64,000 bases of DNA from Byssochlamys sp. IMV 00236 (taxonomy: Eukaryota; Ascomycota; Eurotiomycetes; Eurotiales; Thermoascaceae), in the NCBI GenBank assembly GCA_001931875.2, contig MSJH02000763.1:19333-83332 (forward strand). The letters run 5' to 3'. The notes beneath the pieces are model-generated. The model worked only from the letters and a program-made list of their open reading frames with translations. It was not told where the DNA came from and did not search any database. Positions 58,350 to 64,000 of the stretch are shown piece after piece (position 1 is the first letter of the stretch; each line of letters begins with the position of its first letter). The position numbers and the translations under genes were made by a program.

Positions 58350-61300
58350 CTCCCTAGCACCTTTTCCTTAATCAGTGATCTAATCTGCGGCGGAAGGTCC
58401 GTTCATGTCCAGGGAAAAAAAAAGAAACACTTTGCGGACTGTAGAGACCTCCTAAGTCTAGCGCTTGCAACGTGTTGACATTACAGAAGGCTCTTACTTC
58501 TCCCTCCGCACAATAGAGAAGCACTAACGGTGGCGGTAGGATGCCGGCTTGGAGAAACTGCTGCGACTGCTGGCGGCTTTGTGCTGGACTCACCACTGAG
58601 CGAGCAGTATGAAAGCTCGAGGACGATTCAATACACGCCGCGTGAAGGCGCAGCTGCAGTCGGGATAACAGGATTTCTTCCCCGGGGCATTTTCCAATCA
58701 CGAGCGGCGGGACAGAGATGGAGATGTGTGTTCGGCAGGCATCTGGCAGGCATCCGGTGGCCGGCGTTGGTACGTCGCGATCGCTGGATTTCACGGTGAT
58801 GTTTTCCTGAGTTCATGGGCTCCAGGCTGGGCTCACAAATTTACGCGTGTATTGGGATCGAGAACGTCCGTTCCCCTATCGTCCTGAAGGGGTGACTTGG
58901 GTTCCATCAACGCCGTCTATCGGATGGGCCTTTTCGACTAACTAACGAACTACCCCTGCTATGTGGCTCTTATGTCAGCCGTCTGGGAAGGCTGTTTAGA
59001 CCGTTACTCGCCTAGGAGGTGCTTGTGCTTGCTGGCTTGTGTACAAGTAGTGTACCATTATTCCTACCATACTGGGAATTATTGTGGTCCATCTGACTCG
59101 GTGGCCTAGGCGCAAAACCGCTTTGCTGAATCCACTATGCTTGCTTTTCTTGTCGATTCTTTTCTTGCTGGAACACGATGGCATTATTACATGGGATTAT
59201 ACTATTGTGATTTATCCGACAGTTCCCTGCTTCGGCGCAGATGACTTCCAGAGGTCTGATCAGTTCCACAGTATGATATCACACGGGGAATTTGACATCA
59301 GTCGTCCCTCCGGAGCGGCAGTTTCAAAAGTTTCAAAACCGGCGATGAGGATCGTCTTTCCTGGTCTGCGACTGGCAATCCTACACCGCGTCTTACATCC
59401 GAATCGCACGGCCCAATGACCACGACCCGCTAGAGGCGCCACTTACACGATCCTTACCGGCAATTACCGGTATTGAAACTTCCAAGGAGAAGGAAGACAT
59501 GCCATGCGAACATAGCTTGTTGAGCATGCTCTAACTTACGTGCTGCACCTTATTATTAACTCTCGTCGGATGTTCATACCGGAGCCAGGGTTAAGGATAA
59601 CTTCGCTCACACGCGAGCGACCCCATGCGGCGGATTATTTCCTAGTGACCGTGAATGTCGCGTTCTGGAATGGGTAACTTAATCCCTAAGAGGGCAACCT
59701 TGGAATTTCCCCTCCCGCAGATCTTGATAGTCGACTGTGCCCAGTTCCCTCATTGCCGGGTTAGGAAAACCGTCAACCGAACCACATCGACTCTTAACCG
59801 CTATTAGACTCTTACCGTCGAACCAAGACAGATACCATAACATTTGAAGTACGCTAGGAAGGATCCCCATTTCTGTGGATCCATGCCTGCAGTTATGCAC
59901 TTGCTAGAGGAAGAAGACCCTACATTGGCATTTGCCTGCCGAAGAGCCTCTACAGCCAGTCACGGAGCAGGGAATCATATAAAATAGGTGCCGTTGCGTT
60001 TGTCTTGTACCTGACTCATCATCCCTATCTGAGAGCAGTCGTTGAAAACCCCGCCTAGATATGCGGCCCTTGCGATGGCTTTAAGAGTCCAGAGCGCTGA
60101 TCCCCGCTCCATACATCATCATCGACACGGGTGTGGCAGATCAAAAAGAACGCTCGTATCAGGAATGATTAGGCAAGACTGTGTCTAACCAAAGATAGCC
60201 TGACGTTTGTACTAGTGGGCAAGCAGATCATACTATGTGCGTCTTCTGAACATTGTAGTTAATGCTCGTAATGTTAGAGGTTCGGTTGGAAAGTCTTGCC
60301 GATACAGTTGGAAGCCCGGGATTAATTTCTCAATCTCTAAATTCTTGCTCAAAAACTCTTGGCTTCTGCCCATCAAAAAATGGGAAATAAAAACCGGGTC
60401 AACACATCGCCATCATGCCTTTGCCTGTCGGAATAATACGTGTCGTTTCCTGCAATTGCTCAGTTATCTGCCATCAGGTGAATTGACATTTCTTTGTTGC
60501 TGCCAGGGAAGATCCTGCAGCGCCCACGCGCACCATATGCAAGGAGCAGAACACGCTGAATATCGGCATAGCTATGTACAAATCCCAATCCACCTGCGTC
60601 GACATCGTCTCAGCAAGCTCTTTCCAAGGACTATCCATGGGTAAAGCTTGGATGATCTTTGTGTCAGCAGAGTTTAGCGCATCATAGGCCGTACGCTCCT
60701 GGTTCTTCTCCCTTGACCTAGTCGCGCAGACCTACAAACATTGTCACAATCTCAGAGCGAGATTTGCGCGGCAGATGGAACTCTCCATGCGGAGGAGATA
60801 CAGCAGCGGTACATCTGATGTATCGTCTAAATAAGCTACAGATGATATGCAAGCCCGACCGAGGATGACCTTGAAGGCCTGAGCGGATGATACATCCGCT
60901 ACTATCACCACGTGGACTTTGGAAAAAGAATCCGCCTGGCTATCGACGCCTGAGTGGCTTCTGCGCCTTGCCTATTTGATATCAGCGTCTTAATCAATTG
61001 CTATCGGGACTTCATGCACCCGGAGGAGCCCATATATCACTTGTTTGAGCGAGATGTACTTAGCATCTTGCCAAGCCGCAAACTGCTGTGGCGGCATGGA
61101 ATTGGCACCTCGAAAGATCCGGTCGCAATATACAGATCCGTTTCGTCGCAACAGAGGAACTTGTGCAATTTTCTTCTGTTGATGACAGGAATAAGAAAGA
61201 AGTTCATCTATAAAAACTAACCAACCTGATAAGCGGTATTTGGCGGTTAGAATCGGCATGCCGCGCTCTACCGGTGGGGACAACTCGAGGGCAAAAATCT

Positions 61301-61789
61301 TCTCAGATTGCACGTTTCTGAGCTTAGGGACGCTCAATGGCCACGAATTTGGCTCTTGCAGACATCAGAAAGAATTATTATGGCGCTAGAGAATCTTTAA
61401 GCCATAATAGTGGCACAGCTCATGAGATATCACGGCGGACTTAACCTGTCTAAGTAGGTAGCAGACAGATATCGCGGCCGCGGGGGTCGGACCGCGGAAA
61501 ACGTTATCGATAAACAGAATTTCCGTGGCGAACGGCGCTGTTAAATGTCGAGCCATGGGCCCTCCACGGAAGTGCCGTCTCTGCTGGATGCCAGAAATCT
61601 TTTTATATCTCTCTGAACGTCTCGTGGGCGCACTGCACGTTTTGTGACTTGAGTGTACTTAACCTCTGACTCACGACTGGCTGCTCCACTTCTGTCAATC
61701 AACGTAGTCTTTCGATCCGCCCGCCACGCAGAATCCTTTGTTCCTCACTCCACCTGATATCTCGAGGCTGTTGGATATAACTCGAAAAA
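58350..61789. other. 3.4 kb without a recognisable gene
   Basis: 5' regions of the regulator and the aminotransferase. The best frame is on the minus strand (61337-60990, 115 codons, no ATG), reading VPKLRNVQSEKIFALELSPP at its start, with a possible intron within it. It may be a remnant. Other frames (59084-59419, 60237-60644) show no family resemblance. Confidence 0.4.
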
Positions 61790-63099
61790 ATGGGTTCAAT
61801 TGCTCCTACGCTGCCTGATCTGGACGCATCGTCCACCAAGGTCACTCGCTCCACGACCCTCCGCGATGTGCCAAAGCCTGGATCCCCAGAGGAACGCTCT
61901 CACTCTTACTGTACGGACCACATGGTCACAGTGAGATGGACTGCTGCAGGAGGATGGGAAACGCCGGAGGTGAAGCCCTTCGCAAACCTGAGCATCCCGC
62001 CCACGGCGTCGTGCCTTCACTACGCCACGGAATGCTTCGAGGGTATGAAGGTGTACCGGGGTTATGATGGAAAGCTGCGCCTGTTTCGCCCGGACTGCAA
62101 TGGCGAGAGACTGGTGTCCAGTTGCAAGAGAGCCTCTCTGCCAGGATTTAACCCGCAGCAGCTGAAGCATGTCATTGCAAAGATGCTGCAGGTCGATGGA
62201 GGACGTACGTGATGAACAGTCAACAATGGGATGTTCAAGATGTGAGAAAATGACTGACAAACTGGTTAGGCTGGCTCCCCAAGACAGAGCCCGGACGTTT
62301 CCTCTATCTCAGACCGACGGTTATCGGTAGCGGACCGCAGCTTGGTGTCCAGGTTCCCCAAGAAGCTCTTCTGTTCGTCATTGCGGTCCCATGGCCGAGT
62401 CCGGCCACAAAGGGTCTCAAGCTTCTAGCTTCCGAACCAGACAGCATTCGTGCGTGGCCGGGTGGTTTCGGATATGCAAAGCTGGGAGCGAACTATGGTC
62501 CTTCACTCCTTGCCCATGGTCAGGCCCAGTCAATCGGCTTCGACCAGGTGCTGTGGCTTTTCGGACCTGACCGCAACGTTACTGAAGCAGGCGCCAGCAA
62601 CTTCTTCGTTGTCTGGAAGAATAAGGAAACAGGAAAGATCGAGCTTGTGACGCCCACGCTGGACAGCAAACTCATCCTCCCTGGAGTTACCCGTCGGAGT
62701 GTGCTGGAGCTGGCCAGAGCTAAATTGACCAATGCCATCGACGGCCTGGCACCTCTGGAAGTCGTTGAGCGGGATATTACTATCCAGGATATCGAGGAAG
62801 CTTCGAAGGAGGGACGGATTATTGAATCTTTCGTCTCTGGTACTGCCGTAAGTCTTCCCCAGTTGCAAGTATCGTTCTCTCTGTTGATTCGCTCCGTTTA
62901 CTGACGTTGTGATTGGCTGCAGTACTTCATCACGCCTGTCGCCTTGATCAGGAACGGCGATGTCGATATGGAGATGAAAGGAGCCGGTGACTCCAAGGCT
63001 GGATATGCAGACCTCATTCGGACTTGGTTGGAGTCGATCATGTTCGGCAGAGAGGAACACGAGTGGGCCTTCGTTATCGACGAAGAGAGCACGAAATAA
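61790..63099 (+). CDS. Branched-chain-amino-acid aminotransferase
   Basis: PLP class IV transaminase for the last step of valine, leucine and isoleucine synthesis or the first step of their breakdown. Exons are 61790-62204, 62270-62847 and 62923-63099, giving 389 residues. Family features are CLHYATECFEGMKVYRGYDG, the Arg-rich NGERLVSSCKRASLPGF, RFLYLRPTVIGSGPQLGV, the PLP lysine in GGFGYAKLGANYGPSL and NVTEAGASNFFVVW. The N-terminus (MGSIAPTLPDLD) is not a strong mitochondrial presequence, so a cytosolic form is likelier. Fungi often have several paralogues, and one in a gene-poor region may serve a specialised pathway. Confidence 0.94.
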
Positions 63100-64000
63100 G
63101 TGGTGGAGAAGATGAAGTGCTTGGCCTCTCAGGTCTCTATCTGAGAGGACCTCGTATCGATGCATCGAGACCCCGAACAGCCCGTGTGATCTTCGCCTCC
63201 GTTTTCACGGTTGCAGTCACTGCTATCTCCTTCTTCTGGATCGAGAAAAGTCTGCTCAATAGAGATCGCCGGCGATCAACCGTTTCTCACTTCGCTTTCA
63301 TCCACAACAAAATACTCCTTTTTTTTACGATCATGCAACATAGACTTAGATCATGTTTACTGAAATGATGAATCTTTCCCTTTTTATTTCGATTCTATAG
63401 ACGCTCGGGCCCCTATAGACGATCCTTTGTTCAACTGCATGCCATTTAATATAACCGCTAAACACGGGTGAATACAGGACGAGGCTCGGATTTCCAAACA
63501 AAAGCACCGTCTGGTTCCGAAATTCCCCAGAAATTTAACATTTCACAGCCCCATGTGTTCGAGAACAAGTGGATCTCTCTCAGTTAGGACCATGACAAGA
63601 GGTCTTGGATAAATGACAAACCTCTTAATAATACATATTAACAATGTGCAGCTGAACTATTTTCTTTTTTTCCCCCCGCTCATCTCTTCGATTGCAATCG
63701 ATTTCTCGACCAGCGCATCACCCAGAACTAGTTTATTTAGCGCTGCAACATGGCCGCACCTAACAATACGAAGTAGAATAAATTTCGTTTATTGACCCGG
63801 TTCATTGGTGGATATCCCACATTTCTCGCTACACTGCCCCCTCGGGGGTTTGCTTAGCTGGTCTAAGTACTACTTAGTGGCGTTCAGATTGTTTGCTGAA
63901 ACAAAATAATATTTATTAATTGCTTCTTCAACTAACTAGATCATATGAGAGTATAACGTACACAAGTTAGGGGAAGAGGGGGAAGGCCATTGCTTTTTTT
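63100..64000. other. 3' flank of the aminotransferase, no gene seen
   Basis: AT-rich flank running to the window edge. Frames at 63024-63368 and 63613-63795 are not supported. Confidence 0.5.

Overview
The window comes from a filamentous ascomycete, most likely Aspergillus or a close relative in the Eurotiales. The evidence is short GT-AG introns of mostly 45-160 nt, family-typical Pezizomycotina proteins (a fungal rhodopsin-like SAT4 protein, a Zn2Cys6 regulator, a fungal BBC1, an ear-less AP-1 beta subunit) and a dispersed 5S rRNA gene of Aspergillus type. All gene models were built by hand from splice signals and reading phase. Each multi-exon model listed closes to a whole number of codons. 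Two runs of N (7980-8025 and 38404-38443) are assembly gaps.

Left part (1-13 kb): metabolic and accessory genes. These are a SAT4-type membrane protein (minus), an aldo-keto reductase (minus), a myo-inositol oxygenase (plus), a large 2OG-Fe(II) oxygenase-like protein (plus) and a Gfo/Idh/MocA dehydrogenase of inositol 2-dehydrogenase type (plus). The oxygenase and the dehydrogenase are two alternative first steps of inositol oxidation, and the reductase could take the glucuronate further. This suggests a loose inositol/glucuronate catabolic neighbourhood.

Middle part (14-52 kb): mostly conserved housekeeping genes. They are a TMEM135-like protein, TOR kinase, a GRE2-like reductase, mitochondrial ribosomal protein MRP51, ribosomal protein S17, the RNA polymerase II CTD phosphatase RTR1, the actin-patch protein BBC1, a stand-alone EgtB-like sulfoxide synthase, AP-1 beta adaptin, EMC4, a DHA1 drug:H+ antiporter, kynureninase, ISA2 and eIF3 subunit L. 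A complete 5S rRNA gene lies in the same orientation inside the 390-nt intron of ISA2. The S17 promoter carries two copies of a composite CACGTGA + TTAGGG element.

Right part (52-64 kb): sparser. It holds a long-tailed aquaglyceroporin-like channel with NPV instead of NPA in both half-helices, a Zn2Cys6 regulator with a 37-nt intron, a 3.4 kb stretch without a recognisable gene, and a branched-chain aminotransferase.
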